A stretch of DNA of 64,000 nt. Source: Luminiphilus syltensis NOR5-1B (GTDB lineage Bacteria > Pseudomonadota > Gammaproteobacteria > Pseudomonadales > Halieaceae). This document shows, piece after piece, positions 47,891-56,907 of this stretch. The notes beneath the pieces are model-generated. The model was not told where the DNA came from. It ran no database searches and worked only from the letters and a program-made list of their open reading frames with translations. The DNA is taken from NCBI RefSeq assembly GCF_000158175.1, contig NZ_DS999411.1, positions 778,596-842,595 on the forward strand, read 5' to 3'. Each line of letters opens with the position of its first letter. The first letter of the stretch is position 1. The position numbers and the translations under genes are program-made.

Positions 47891-48386
47891 GGTTCGGCTC
47901 CCCTGAAAGCGCCTTTTCAATCTCTGCCGGGTCAAGATCCTGATGAAGGTCATCCCCCACCATCATCACCGGCGCCCGGTCGCAGGCACCAAGACAGGTC
48001 ACGGGCAGTAGCGTAAACGCATTGTCGGCGGTGGTTTCGCCGAGGCCGATACCGAGGTTCTCGGTGATCGCCGCCTGGACCTTGTCACAGCCCTTGATCC
48101 AGCAGGTCACCGAATTGCACAGCAGAATGACCCGATCACCCACCGGCTGGCGGAAGATCAGATTGTAAAAAGTGGCGACGCCGTCCAGCTCTTCGGCCGA
48201 CATTTCCAGGTGTCGCGCGATGGCCCGCAGGCTCTCATCGGATACCCAACCCCGGTGCGCCTGTACAATTTTCAGGGCGTCAATGGCGACCGCCGAGCGA
48301 TAGGGCACGTGAGCGATCTCCGCGTCGATGGCCGCGATTTCGCTATCGCTCAATGCTGGAATCAGCTCAGTCATGCGCAATGCCAC
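47883..48386 (-). CDS. nuoE: NADH-quinone oxidoreductase subunit E
   Basis: This 167-residue thioredoxin-like subunit carries the [2Fe-2S] cluster N1a. Its ligands are Cys90, Cys95, Cys131 and Cys135 (CNSVTC and CLGAC). The ATG at 48374 (MTEL) is an equally possible start. It follows nuoCD by 14 bases and overlaps nuoF. Confidence 0.95.
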   Translation of the reverse strand: MALRMTELIPALSDSEIAAIDAEIAHVPYRSAVAIDALKIVQAHRGWVSDESLRAIARHLEMSAEELDGVATFYNLIFRQPVGDRVILLCNSVTCWIKGCDKVQAAITENLGIGLGETTADNAFTLLPVTCLGACDRAPVMMVGDDLHQDLDPAEIEKALSGEPNRD

Positions 48387-48400
48387 CTCATATCCTCACC

Positions 48401-50149
48401 TCAGCGATCCACATCGGCCATGACGAAATCGATACTGGCGATAATCGCAATCAAGTCCGGAATCAGGAGACCGCGGGAGATCAGCGGCAGCTGCTGCAGC
48501 GCCGGGAAGGACGGGGTACGAATACGGGTTCGGTAAGAACTGGTGCCGCCATCGCTGACCAGATGGTAGCTATTGAAACCCTTGGTGGCCTCGATGGGTA
48601 CGCAGGCCTCTCCCGGAGGAATGGCGGGACCCCAACTGACGTTAAGAAAATGATGAATCAGCGTCTCGATATCACCCAGTGTGCGTTCCTTTGGTGGTGG
48701 CGTGGTGTGGCGATGGTCGCTCTTGTAGGGACCTTCGGGCATGTTATCGAGGCACTGGCGGATGATGCGCAGGCTCTGGCGAATTTCCTCTACCCGCACA
48801 ACAGCACGGTCGTAGCTGTCACCGCGGTGGCCCAGGGGCACCTCGAAGTCGAAATCCTCGTAGCCGGCATAGGGCCGATCCCGACGAAGATCGAAATCGA
48901 CACCGGCTGCGCGCAGCGAGGCGCCGGTTATACCCCACTCCACCGCTTCTTCGCCGCTGTAGGCGCCAATGCCCACGGTACGATCCTTGACGATGGAATT
49001 GTCCATGGCCATCTTCTGATAGTGGTCGAGTCGCGCGGGCATGCTGTCGATGAAGTCGCGCACCAGGGTATCCCAGCCTTTCGGCAGGTCCTGCGCGACG
49101 CCGCCAATGCGGAACCATGCCGGATGCATGCGACCGCCGGTGATAGCTTCAACAATACCGAACAGCCGCTCACGATCGGCGAACATATAGAACACCGGCG
49201 ACATCTGTCCCACGTCCTGCACGAAAGTGCCATAGAACACGAGATGGCTGGAAATACGGAACAGCTCCGCGAGCATAATGCGAATAACCTTCACCCGCGG
49301 TGGCACCTCAATGCCCGCGAGTTTCTCCACTGACAGCACATAAGCGAGGTTATTCATCACTCCACCGAGGTAATCGATGCGGTCGGTGTACGGAATAAAC
49401 GTGTGCCAGCTCTGGCGCTCGCCCATCTTCTCGGCGCCGCGATGGTGGTAGCCGATATCCGGTACCGCGTCGACGATCACTTCCCCGTCGAGCTGCAGCG
49501 CAATACGAAAAACGCCGTGCACCGAAGGGTGATTCGGGCCCAGATTGAGGAACATGAATTCGCTGTCGTCGGACGCGCGATCCATGCCCCACTCTTCGGG
49601 GCGAAAGCGCAGCGCCTCCTGCTCAACCACCTGCTTGTCCTCGTCGAGGCTGAAGGGTTCCATCTCTGTGGCGCGGGCCGGATGATCCTTGCGCAGCGCA
49701 AAGCCTTCCCAGGTCGGTGGCAAAATAATTCGTCGCAGGTTCGGGTGGCCGGAGAACTCGATCCCGAACATGTCCCAGGCCTCGCGCTCGTACCAATTCG
49801 CAGCCGGCCACACGGGCGTGGCGCTGGGCACTACCGCATCGGCCTCGCTCACCGACGCCTTGACGCGAAATTCCTCGCGCCGTTCCACGGAGAAAAGATG
49901 GTAGACAACGGTGAAGTCCTGCGCGGGTAAAGGCTTGTTTTGTCGTAACCGTTCGTCGATACCAAAAACGTCGAGGAGCATGGGAAAGCCAGGTCGCAGA
50001 TGACGCAGCACATCAAGCAGGCGTTCACGGGGAACCCAGACAGTGGGAGTCCCGTCCGCCGTGATCTGCTGTGCCATACCAGCATCGGGAAGCGTAGCCA
50101 GAAGTTCTTCCAGCGCACCCGAATCTGCTGTTACGACCGCATTTACCAT
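48401..50149 (-). CDS. nuoC: NADH-quinone oxidoreductase fused subunits C and D
   Basis: This 582-residue fusion joins NuoC (about 1-180; [24 protein letters not shown] region) to NuoD (about 190-582; [22 protein letters not shown] and [11 protein letters not shown]). The latter lines the quinone-binding cavity. The fusion is common in gammaproteobacteria. AGGAGA five bases before the ATG at 50149 decides the start over an upstream in-frame ATG at 50179. Confidence 0.95.
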   Translation of the reverse strand: MVNAVVTADSGALEELLATLPDAGMAQQITADGTPTVWVPRERLLDVLRHLRPGFPMLLDVFGIDERLRQNKPLPAQDFTVVYHLFSVERREEFRVKASVSEADAVVPSATPVWPAANWYEREAWDMFGIEFSGHPNLRRIILPPTWEGFALRKDHPARATEMEPFSLDEDKQVVEQEALRFRPEEWGMDRASDDSEFMFLNLGPNHPSVHGVFRIALQLDGEVIVDAVPDIGYHHRGAEKMGERQSWHTFIPYTDRIDYLGGVMNNLAYVLSVEKLAGIEVPPRVKVIRIMLAELFRISSHLVFYGTFVQDVGQMSPVFYMFADRERLFGIVEAITGGRMHPAWFRIGGVAQDLPKGWDTLVRDFIDSMPARLDHYQKMAMDNSIVKDRTVGIGAYSGEEAVEWGITGASLRAAGVDFDLRRDRPYAGYEDFDFEVPLGHRGDSYDRAVVRVEEIRQSLRIIRQCLDNMPEGPYKSDHRHTTPPPKERTLGDIETLIHHFLNVSWGPAIPPGEACVPIEATKGFNSYHLVSDGGTSSYRTRIRTPSFPALQQLPLISRGLLIPDLIAIIASIDFVMADVDR

Positions 50150-50244
50150 GCGCTCTCCTGCGGGCTGGTCAGGCCTCATTAGTTATCGTATGACCCACCG
50201 GTGAAGCCGTGCCCCTGAGAGCATCGCCCTGCAACCGATATCGC

Positions 50245-50889
50245 TTATGTCTCGTCCGGGCTTCGCAGTATCGTCTGCTGACTGCGCTCCTCCATTAGAC
50301 GATCGCGCTGCACGGGCATCTCTGGCTTCACCACCTGCTGATCGCCAGCAACCCAGGACAAGGGCCTGCGCTCCTTGCCAATTGCGTCCTGTAACATCAT
50401 CAACCCCTGCATCAGTGCCTCTGGCCGCGGTGGGCAACCCGGTACATACACATCGACCGGAATAAACTTGTCCACGCCCTGGACCACGCTGTAGATGTCG
50501 TACATGCCTCCGGAATTGGCACAGGAGCCCATACTGATGATCCACCGGGGCTCCAGCAGCTGGTCGTAGAGGTGCTGTACCACAGGCGCCATCTTGCGAA
50601 ATACGGTCCCCGATATCACCATGAGGTCGGCCTGTCGCGGCGTGGCACGGATGACCTCAGAACCAAAGCGTGCGATGTCGTGGCGGCTGGTAAACGACGT
50701 CGCCATTTCCACGTAGCAGCAGGACAAGCCGAAATTAAAAGGCCACAGGGAATGTGCACGACCCCAGGCGATGAGATCTTCAAGGCGTGCGAACATGACG
50801 TTGCGACGGATCTGCTCCGCCATATCCACCGACGCCGTGCCGGGTGACGTGGCGATGGTGTCTTCGGGGCGGGTCAGATTCCACTCCAT
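50245..50889 (-). CDS. nuoB: NADH-quinone oxidoreductase subunit B (cluster N2)
   Basis: This 214-residue subunit ligates the terminal cluster N2 through Cys57, Cys58, Cys123 and Cys152 ([30 protein letters not shown]). A hydrophilic tail of about 40 residues past the core is somewhat longer than usual. It overlaps nuoA by one base and precedes nuoCD by 95 bases, the only sizeable gap in the operon. Confidence 0.96.
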   Translation of the reverse strand: MEWNLTRPEDTIATSPGTASVDMAEQIRRNVMFARLEDLIAWGRAHSLWPFNFGLSCCYVEMATSFTSRHDIARFGSEVIRATPRQADLMVISGTVFRKMAPVVQHLYDQLLEPRWIISMGSCANSGGMYDIYSVVQGVDKFIPVDVYVPGCPPRPEALMQGLMMLQDAIGKERRPLSWVAGDQQVVKPEMPVQRDRLMEERSQQTILRSPDET

Positions 50890-51314
50890 TACATGGCTTC
50901 CCTCAGGTCTGGCGCGGGCCGCTCGTGAGGTTTTGCCGGTGCGCGCTTTTTATTACCCCAGTTCAGTGCGCCCGTACTGAGCTCGTAAATCAGGGCCACT
51001 ACAAGAATAAGAATAAACAGTGATACAGCAACAAACCCAAACCAGCCGAGCTCAAAGAAGGCGACTGCCCAGGCGAGAATGAATACGGTCTCCAGATCGA
51101 AGATGACGAACAGAATGGCCACGAGGTAGAACTCCACGGACATCTGCACCTGCGACGTACCGACAGGGACAACCCCGGATTCAAAAGGCATGTTCGTCGC
51201 GTCATTGGCACGGCGCTGACCGAGGATCCAGGAAAGCAGCAGCATGGTAGCAACGAGGACCAACACCCCAAAGGCATAGACGACAAACGGCCAGTAGCCG
51301 ACGGTGTCCGTCAT
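50889..51314 (-). CDS. nuoA: NADH-quinone oxidoreductase subunit A
   Basis: This 141-residue membrane subunit is the first gene of the nuo operon. [43 protein letters not shown] is the family core, including the mobile TMH1-2 loop near the quinone site. The charged C-terminal tail ([14 protein letters not shown]) is longer than in E. coli. The promoter should lie in the next 640 bases. Confidence 0.96.
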   Translation of the reverse strand: MTDTVGYWPFVVYAFGVLVLVATMLLLSWILGQRRANDATNMPFESGVVPVGTSQVQMSVEFYLVAILFVIFDLETVFILAWAVAFFELGWFGFVAVSLFILILVVALIYELSTGALNWGNKKRAPAKPHERPAPDLREAM

Positions 51315-51958
51315 TTATAGGGACCCAGCAAGGGCGAGCCCAACGCAGCCGAAATAAGACATGCTGTTGTTATTAACATTTTGCACACTGTCCTTAGCCA
51401 TTCGGGTTCTGGCACTGCCTTTCGCGTGTTGCGCAGGAACGAGCAACGTCGTTCGCTAATCAATGACCCTACCGACGGCACAATCGAATCTAGACGGGTT
51501 TGTAAACAAACGCAAGCAAGCCGCTCAAAAGCAGGGTCGAATGGCGCGCGGGTTGATTACTCCAGCAACAAATACGGTGGCACGAAGTCCCCGGAGGCAG
51601 AAAAAGATCGCAAGATCAACCCGGCCCCAAGCGATACCGCCTCCGTCATCGGCGGCCTAATCGGGCAAACGTTAATATGCAGTGGTGTCTACATATCTAC
51701 GTGCCAGTGTAGGGTAGAGACTATCGATTTCCTGTTGGAATCATCGCTTAGGCCCTCAGAGAAGTGGGAAACACCGGTCAGTTCCTGCTAGGCTCTCGGC
51801 ACCTGAATGTCGAAGTCAAGTGTGTTGATCTACTGCTGAACCCGACACTGGACATTAGTGGTCCGGCACTCGGTGATCGATCCACCTGTTAAATGATGTA
51901 CTGATCTTTACTGCCCCAGGAAACGTGTGGGGTTTCTTTTGATGATGAGGATGAAAAA
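51315..51958. other. Divergent region between nuoA and the Cys-rich protein gene
   Basis: About 640 bases with no family-supported gene. It should hold the nuo promoter on the minus strand. An inverted repeat (CGGGTTGAT at 51549-51557 and ATCAACCCG at 51615-51623) encloses about 57 bases, and another stem of the type GCCTCCG/CGGCGGC lies near 51646. A 136-codon plus-strand frame (51381-51791) has no signature. A terminator-like hairpin ends the region. Confidence 0.45.
51914..51940 (+). terminator. Terminator-like hairpin just before the Cys-rich gene
   Basis: CCCCA (51914-51918) pairs with TGGGG (51928-51932) and is followed at once by TTTCTTTT. It lies 19 bases before the ATG of the downstream gene and seven bases before its GAGG site. 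It may end an upstream transcript or work as a leader attenuator. Confidence 0.55.
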
Positions 51959-52366
51959 ATGAAAATATTCCAATCGTTGGTGACTGCTGCTCTCTTGTGT
52001 TTGATGGCCAGCACCACTTCTGCACAGGAATCCATGATCGATTACGTTATAAAATCCTGCGAAACCGATCTTGAAACCTATTGCAGCCAGGTAACGCCTG
52101 GGCAGGGTCGTCTCATGTATTGTGTGGCCGCCCATGAGGACAAGATTTCAGGCCAGTGCGGTTACGCGCTCTACCAGGCGGCGACACTGCTCGAGCAATT
52201 GTCTATGGCAATCACCTATCTTGCTGAGAGCTGCGGTAGCGAAATCGAGACGCTTTGCGGCGACGTGGCACTGGGCGAAGGGCGCGTGTTGACTTGTCTC
52301 GATACCAACCAGGCTGAGCTTGGCGAAACCTGCAGCGCGGCACTGACCAACACCGTGGCGCAGTAA
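51959..52366 (+). CDS. Secreted protein with two Cys-rich GLG1-like repeats
   Basis: This 135-residue exported protein (signal peptide about 1-22) consists of two repeats with identical cysteine spacing: Cys34, 42, 55, 67 and Cys92, 100, 113, 125. Each repeat has the pattern C, acidic patch, C, G-x-GR, C, C seen in the cysteine-rich repeat of Golgi apparatus protein 1. Small bacterial proteins of this type occur in proteobacteria, but their role is not known. GAGG eight bases upstream supports the start. A stem (CGCGGTG/CACCGCG, 52390-52408) follows the stop. Confidence 0.85.
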   Translation: MKIFQSLVTAALLCLMASTTSAQESMIDYVIKSCETDLETYCSQVTPGQGRLMYCVAAHEDKISGQCGYALYQAATLLEQLSMAITYLAESCGSEIETLCGDVALGEGRVLTCLDTNQAELGETCSAALTNTVAQ

Positions 52367-52389
52367 TCAAGGGAAACCAAGCTCCTGGC

Positions 52390-52408
52390 CGCGGTGTTCT
52401 TCACCGCG
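52390..52408 (+). terminator. Possible hairpin after the Cys-rich gene
   Basis: CGCGGTG and CACCGCG form a 7-bp stem with a five-base loop 24 bases after the stop. No T run follows, so this is at best a weak terminator. Confidence 0.35.
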
Positions 52409-52538
52409 ACCGAGGGCCTTCAACATTATGCGGATAATGGCGTCTCGATCCCGTAGACGTGTATCTGCAGGATGTTTTACCAGCGTCGACAACATCGCCC
52501 TTGGCATAAAATTCCGCTAGCTCGGGCGACACAAAGGC

Positions 52539-53039
52539 CTATTTCACAACGGCCATCGCTTTCAGATGCGCGAGCAACCCTTCCGAGGCCTCCTCGATAA
52601 GATCGAACACCTGCTCAAACCCCGCGTCTCCCCCGTAATAGGGGTCGGGCACATCCACAGGCGCGCTCGAAACCGCGTACGATAAAAACCGCTCGAGCTC
52701 TCCGGTAAAGCCCGCTGGGCGGAGCGCGACAAGGCTGTCGTAGTTGTCCGAGTCCATCGCCAGCACCAAATCGAAAGCCATGAAGTCACCCCTCGATATC
52801 TGTCGAGCGCGCAGGGATGACAAGTCAATACCTCGCTTACTTGCGGCCTCGATAGTACGGGAGTCAGGCGGCTTGCCCACATGCCACCCCGCCGTACCCG
52901 CCGAGTCGATACGCAGCTGGTCGGCAACGCCCTCGCGTTCGCACAGCACCCGAAATACGCCCTCTGCTGTTGGCGATCGACAGATGTTGCCAAGACAAAC
53001 AAAGAGAACGCCTATTTGATCGTGCGAATCAGTATCCAT
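52539..53039 (-). CDS. Low-molecular-weight protein tyrosine phosphatase
   Basis: This 166-residue cytoplasmic phosphatase has the P-loop VCLGNICRSPT with nucleophile Cys15 and Arg21, and the general acid in the late DVPDPYYGG motif. It is the size of YfkJ/Wzb-type enzymes. No exopolysaccharide or tyrosine kinase genes are seen beside it, so its partner is unknown. It is divergent from the flavin monooxygenase gene. Confidence 0.93.
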   Translation of the reverse strand: MDTDSHDQIGVLFVCLGNICRSPTAEGVFRVLCEREGVADQLRIDSAGTAGWHVGKPPDSRTIEAASKRGIDLSSLRARQISRGDFMAFDLVLAMDSDNYDSLVALRPAGFTGELERFLSYAVSSAPVDVPDPYYGGDAGFEQVFDLIEEASEGLLAHLKAMAVVK

Positions 53040-53229
53040 GGGTTAATTTCCTGAATCTTCATTAGAACTATAAGACACCCCTGACACGCGGAATAGCCTC
53101 CGATTCGCCCGCCTGCCAACGGCAGCTAGTCCTGAAAGCGACCGTTCGCGCCAACCCACGAACTTGTGCTTCTATTCACCCTACTGTCAGTAATCGAACC
53201 ACGACAACAGCTGTTGCGGGAGTGCCATT

Positions 53230-54297
53230 GTGACGACCACGCCACCCATCAAGCTGGGCCTGTTTATGCCCAATTGCAGTTTCAGCATGTCTATGAGCAC
53301 CTACAAGCCCCATCCCGAGGAGTGGGAGTTTGAGTACAACGTACGCATTGCCCAGCTGGCGGAGGCCGAGGGATTTGACTTCCTGTTTCCGTCAGCGCGT
53401 TGGCGCGGCATGGGCGGCGAGACCAATTATCAGGGCACCAACTTCGAGACGTTCACCTGGGCCGCCAGTATGCTGCAGCGTACCCAACGGATCGGCGTTT
53501 ATTCCACCGTACATGTGCCGGTATACCACCCCTTTCTGGTCGCCAAGATGGGTGCCGGACTCGATTATATGAGCGGCGGCCGGTGGGGCCTGAATGTGGT
53601 CAGCGGGTGGAACCAGACCGAGTTCAAGATGATGGGGCTAGATATCGCAGACCACGCCCGGCGCTACGAACGCACCACCGACTACATTAAGGTCATCAAG
53701 GGCCTCTGGACGTGCGAGCCGGGAACCTTCGATTTCGAGTCCGAGTGGTACCAGATCCATCAGGGTTGGATCTCCCCCATGCCTCACTCCAAACCCTATC
53801 CGCCCATTATCAACGCGGGGACCTCTGAGGCAGGCAGGAATTTGGTGGCCACCGAGTGTGACTGGTCGTTTATGTGCCCGCCTTCGGTTGAAGCCAGCGG
53901 TGGCATGGTCAGCGACATCAAGCAGCGCGCGGCGAAAGTCGGGAGGCAGGTCCGCTGCGTGGCGGCGCTGTTTCTGATCATCGGTGACACCGAAGCGGCG
54001 GCTGAGGAGGAGAAGCAACGTATTCTTGAGCAGGCCGATCGCGAAGCGCTGAGTAACTGGTTAGCCGGTCTCTCGATGGACAGCAATTCCTTTGATTCAC
54101 ACACCCTTGATATGTTCTGTCTCAGCGGTGGATCGACGCCGCTGGTGGGTACCCCCGCCTCGATCGCCGAGGCAATTATCGAGATGAATCGCCAGGGTAT
54201 GGACGGGGTTCTGCTCAGCTTTCTGGACTACTATGCGGGCACCCAAAAATTTGCACGCGAGGTGATCCCGCTACTGGAAAAAGCAGGCATCCGCTGA
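53230..54297 (+). CDS. LLM-class flavin-dependent monooxygenase (RutA/SfnG-like)
   Basis: This 355-residue protein has the bacterial luciferase-like TIM barrel. The N-terminal GLFMPNCS, the substrate-side ARWRGMGGETNYQG, and GGRWGLNVVSGWNQTEFKMMG match the RutA/dimethylsulfone-monooxygenase branch. These enzymes use FMNH2 from a separate reductase to cleave C-N or C-S bonds. No partner flavin reductase or rut/sfn gene is nearby. The GTG start lies after GGGAG at suitable spacing. The substrate is unassigned. Confidence 0.9.
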   Translation: MTTTPPIKLGLFMPNCSFSMSMSTYKPHPEEWEFEYNVRIAQLAEAEGFDFLFPSARWRGMGGETNYQGTNFETFTWAASMLQRTQRIGVYSTVHVPVYHPFLVAKMGAGLDYMSGGRWGLNVVSGWNQTEFKMMGLDIADHARRYERTTDYIKVIKGLWTCEPGTFDFESEWYQIHQGWISPMPHSKPYPPIINAGTSEAGRNLVATECDWSFMCPPSVEASGGMVSDIKQRAAKVGRQVRCVAALFLIIGDTEAAAEEEKQRILEQADREALSNWLAGLSMDSNSFDSHTLDMFCLSGGSTPLVGTPASIAEAIIEMNRQGMDGVLLSFLDYYAGTQKFAREVIPLLEKAGIR

Positions 54298-54611
54298 AAA
54301 TAGCCCAGTCCTGGAGCTCAAAGCCTGTTTCCCAGATTGAGAAACCAGGGCTCTGTCGACAAACCGAATGACACCTGCACACGAATCGCTACCGGGGCTC
54401 GCACCAAGGCGCCTCACTAAAAAAGGCTGCAGACCTGTTCAGCCCGAGAAATTACCCACAGACCGCCCGTCGTCCTGCCATTCTTCACTTCGGAAAATCT
54501 TCCCGCTATGACCCGCTATAAACAGCCTCACGGCCGTTTCGAGGATCAGAAAGTGGCGTAGTAACTGGCACCGCCTCTTCAATGGTCCTCTCAGAACGCT
54601 GGCGGCGTTAT
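54298..54611. other. Intergenic region with no recognised element
   Basis: This 314-base gap separates the convergent monooxygenase and repeat-protein genes. An ACGC/GCGT mini-stem just after the repeat-protein stop on the minus strand is too weak to call a terminator. I see no gene or repeat. Confidence 0.4.
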
Positions 54612-54866
54612 TTACTCGCCCATCAAAGCGCCCTTGGCCTTTTCCATGTCGACAGCTTCACTGGCCTTTTTAACATCAACGGATTCTGCCGCCTTTTTGT
54701 AGTCGACGCCGTCGGTACTCACCGCCTCTTTGGCCTTTTCCATATCAACAGCCTCTGCGGCTTTTTCGGTATCTACGGAATCAACGAGCTTCTGCATATC
54801 CTGTGCCTGAGCGACGGACGCAGCGAAAATGCCACCAGCAACAACCATCAATAAATTTTTAACCAT
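54612..54866 (-). CDS. Small secreted protein of short tandem repeats
   Basis: The 84-residue product has a signal peptide (about 1-21, ending VAQA). It is then built almost wholly of 11-residue-like repeats of the type AVDMEKAKEAV: VDTEKAAEAV, VDMEKAKEAV, VDYKKAAESV, VDVKKASEAV, VDMEKAKGAL. The periodic hydrophobic and charged pattern predicts an amphipathic helix or short coiled coil in the periplasm. GGGAGA six to eight bases before the ATG is a strong ribosome site. I know of no named family; it may be a periplasmic chaperone-like or surface helix protein. Confidence 0.8.
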   Translation of the reverse strand: MVKNLLMVVAGGIFAASVAQAQDMQKLVDSVDTEKAAEAVDMEKAKEAVSTDGVDYKKAAESVDVKKASEAVDMEKAKGALMGE

Positions 54867-55129
54867 TTTTCAATCTCCCAATGTAAGACGGCCAACAGGG
54901 CCGAGCAGCCGTGGAGTCTCCCACAGGCCAATGAAGCGAGGCAAACCCAAAATAAGCGGGCTATCCCTGTCTCTCCGTGTGCACGGTAACTCTCAGGACA
55001 CCGCTCAGGTCGTGCACCCGACAAACCAGTGATTTTTGTTCACCGATTGATAATTACCGCACAATGCCTGAAATTACGAACTCACAAAAATGAAATCGTC
55101 TTCTGCCTTTAGCCGGGACAGGAACAGCA

Positions 55130-56734
55130 ATGGGGAATGCCGTGGATAATTATGACGCCATCATTATTGGTGCCGGTCACAACGGCCTGACGTGCGCAGG
55201 CTACCTCGCACGCTCGGGATTGAAAACGCTCGTGCTTGAACGATGCCCCCAGGTCGGCGGTGCCACCCTCACAGAAGAATTTCATCCCGGCTTTCGCAAT
55301 TCGGTGTTTTCCTACCTGGTAAGCCTGCTGGATCGCTCCGTGATCAAGGATCTCGAGCTCAACCGACACGGCCTTACCTTGCTGCACCGACCCGGCGGCG
55401 CGTTATCGATTCTAGAAAACGATCATATGTACCTGCCACGGGATACCGCGCGAGCGCAGGAGGTCATCAGCCGATTCTCAAAAGCCGATGCCGAGGCCTA
55501 TCCCGAGTTCGAGTCCATGCTTGGGGATATGGGCACACTGGTACGCGGTGTCGCCAAAACCATACCGCCCAACTTTGGTGGTGGGCTCTCGGATATCTGG
55601 CGTCTGCTGGAAACCGCCAATGGATTCAGAAAATTAAGTACCCAGCGACAAATCGAACTCAGCGAGTTGATGACGATGTCGATTGGCGACGTGCTCGATC
55701 GCTGGTTTGAAAGCGACCCGATCAAAGGCATGTATGGCTTTGAGGGCATTATTGGCAACTACGCCCATCCTTGGACGCCGGGCACGGCCTACGTGCTTCT
55801 GCATCATGTCTTTGGCGAGGTGGATGGCCGCACCGGTGCCTGGGCATATGCAAAGGGTGGCATGGGCGCCATCGCCGATTCGCTGGCCAACTCAGCGCAG
55901 GCCGCGGGCGTGACTATCCTGACCGACGCCGCGGTCAAAGAAGTGGTCATCAGCAACAACAAAGCCACGGGCGTAGTACTCGAAGACGGCCGGGAGTTCA
56001 GCGCCCGCGCGGTGGCCGCCAACGCTCACCCCCAGGTGTTGTTCGGCCAGCTCATCGACCCCGCTCTGGCGCCCGAACATTTTCGGACCCGCATTGAGTC
56101 ATACCGCAGCGAATCCGCAACCTTCCGCATGAACGTCGCTTTGAGCGAGCTGCCCCGATTCGATTCCCTACAACACGACCAGACCGGCCTCGTCGCGATG
56201 CAGAACACCATCGATATCTGCCCTTCCCTCGATTACATCAATACGGCCTACGAGGACGCCAAACGCGGTGGCTGGGCGCGCAAGCCCGTTGTCTCGATGT
56301 GCGTACCGACCTTACTCGATGACTCTCTCGCACCAGAGGGCTGCCATGTAATGAGTCTGTTTTGTCAGCACTTCCGGCGTGAATTACCGGACGGGGAAGG
56401 TTGGGACACAGTCAAGGAAACTGTGGCCGACGGGATCATCGATACCGTCGCCGCGTATGCACCCAATTTCAAATCGGCGATTGTCGGGCGTCAGATTAAT
56501 TCACCCCTCGATATCGAGCGCAAACTCAATATGGTGGGGGGCGATATTTTCCACGGCAAGCTGTCGCTGGACCAAATTTTTTCCCTGCGGCCGGTCGGTG
56601 GCTACGCGGATCACCGTATGCCCATGAAGGGGCTTTACCTGTGTGGTTCGGGCGCCCATCCCGGCGGCGGTGTTTCCGGTATTCCTGGAAAAAATGCGGC
56701 CTCGGTGATCATCAGGGATTTTCGCAAGCGGTGA
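55130..56734 (+). CDS. FAD-dependent phytoene-desaturase-like oxidoreductase (PYROXD2 type)
   Basis: This 534-residue flavoprotein has the N-terminal dinucleotide fold DAIIIGAGHNGLTCAGYLARSG and the closing GLYLCGSGAHPGGGVSGIPGKNAA block of the amine-oxidase/phytoene-desaturase family. AGGA six bases before the ATG fits the start. Carotenoid genes are not visible, and PYROXD2-like bacterial proteins have no settled substrate, so I leave the reaction open. Confidence 0.88.
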   Translation: MGNAVDNYDAIIIGAGHNGLTCAGYLARSGLKTLVLERCPQVGGATLTEEFHPGFRNSVFSYLVSLLDRSVIKDLELNRHGLTLLHRPGGALSILENDHMYLPRDTARAQEVISRFSKADAEAYPEFESMLGDMGTLVRGVAKTIPPNFGGGLSDIWRLLETANGFRKLSTQRQIELSELMTMSIGDVLDRWFESDPIKGMYGFEGIIGNYAHPWTPGTAYVLLHHVFGEVDGRTGAWAYAKGGMGAIADSLANSAQAAGVTILTDAAVKEVVISNNKATGVVLEDGREFSARAVAANAHPQVLFGQLIDPALAPEHFRTRIESYRSESATFRMNVALSELPRFDSLQHDQTGLVAMQNTIDICPSLDYINTAYEDAKRGGWARKPVVSMCVPTLLDDSLAPEGCHVMSLFCQHFRRELPDGEGWDTVKETVADGIIDTVAAYAPNFKSAIVGRQINSPLDIERKLNMVGGDIFHGKLSLDQIFSLRPVGGYADHRMPMKGLYLCGSGAHPGGGVSGIPGKNAASVIIRDFRKR

Positions 56735-56907
56735 TCGAAAACGGGTATTGCCAACCATTGCCGCCAATCCACCGGGTCAATTGACTACTCGGCGTCACTT
56801 CCCACCGAGCATATAAATGACGGCAGCGCGCGACAGGGCGCTGTCACTGCCAGCTAGCCGCCAAAAGCCCTTCCAATCTACGTATACTGCCTGACGAAAG
56901 CCATTCG

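Noticed and set aside
48353-49333. 326-codon plus-strand open frame opposite nuoCD
   Set aside because: Shadow of the conserved nuoCD gene; composition mirrors the sense codons and no signature is seen.
51381-51791. 136-codon plus-strand open frame upstream of the Cys-rich gene
   Set aside because: No family features and it runs through the inverted repeat; coding not supported.
54298-54611. Mini-stem ACGC/GCGT after the repeat-protein stop on the minus strand
   Set aside because: Stem of five pairs without a T tract; not enough for a terminator.
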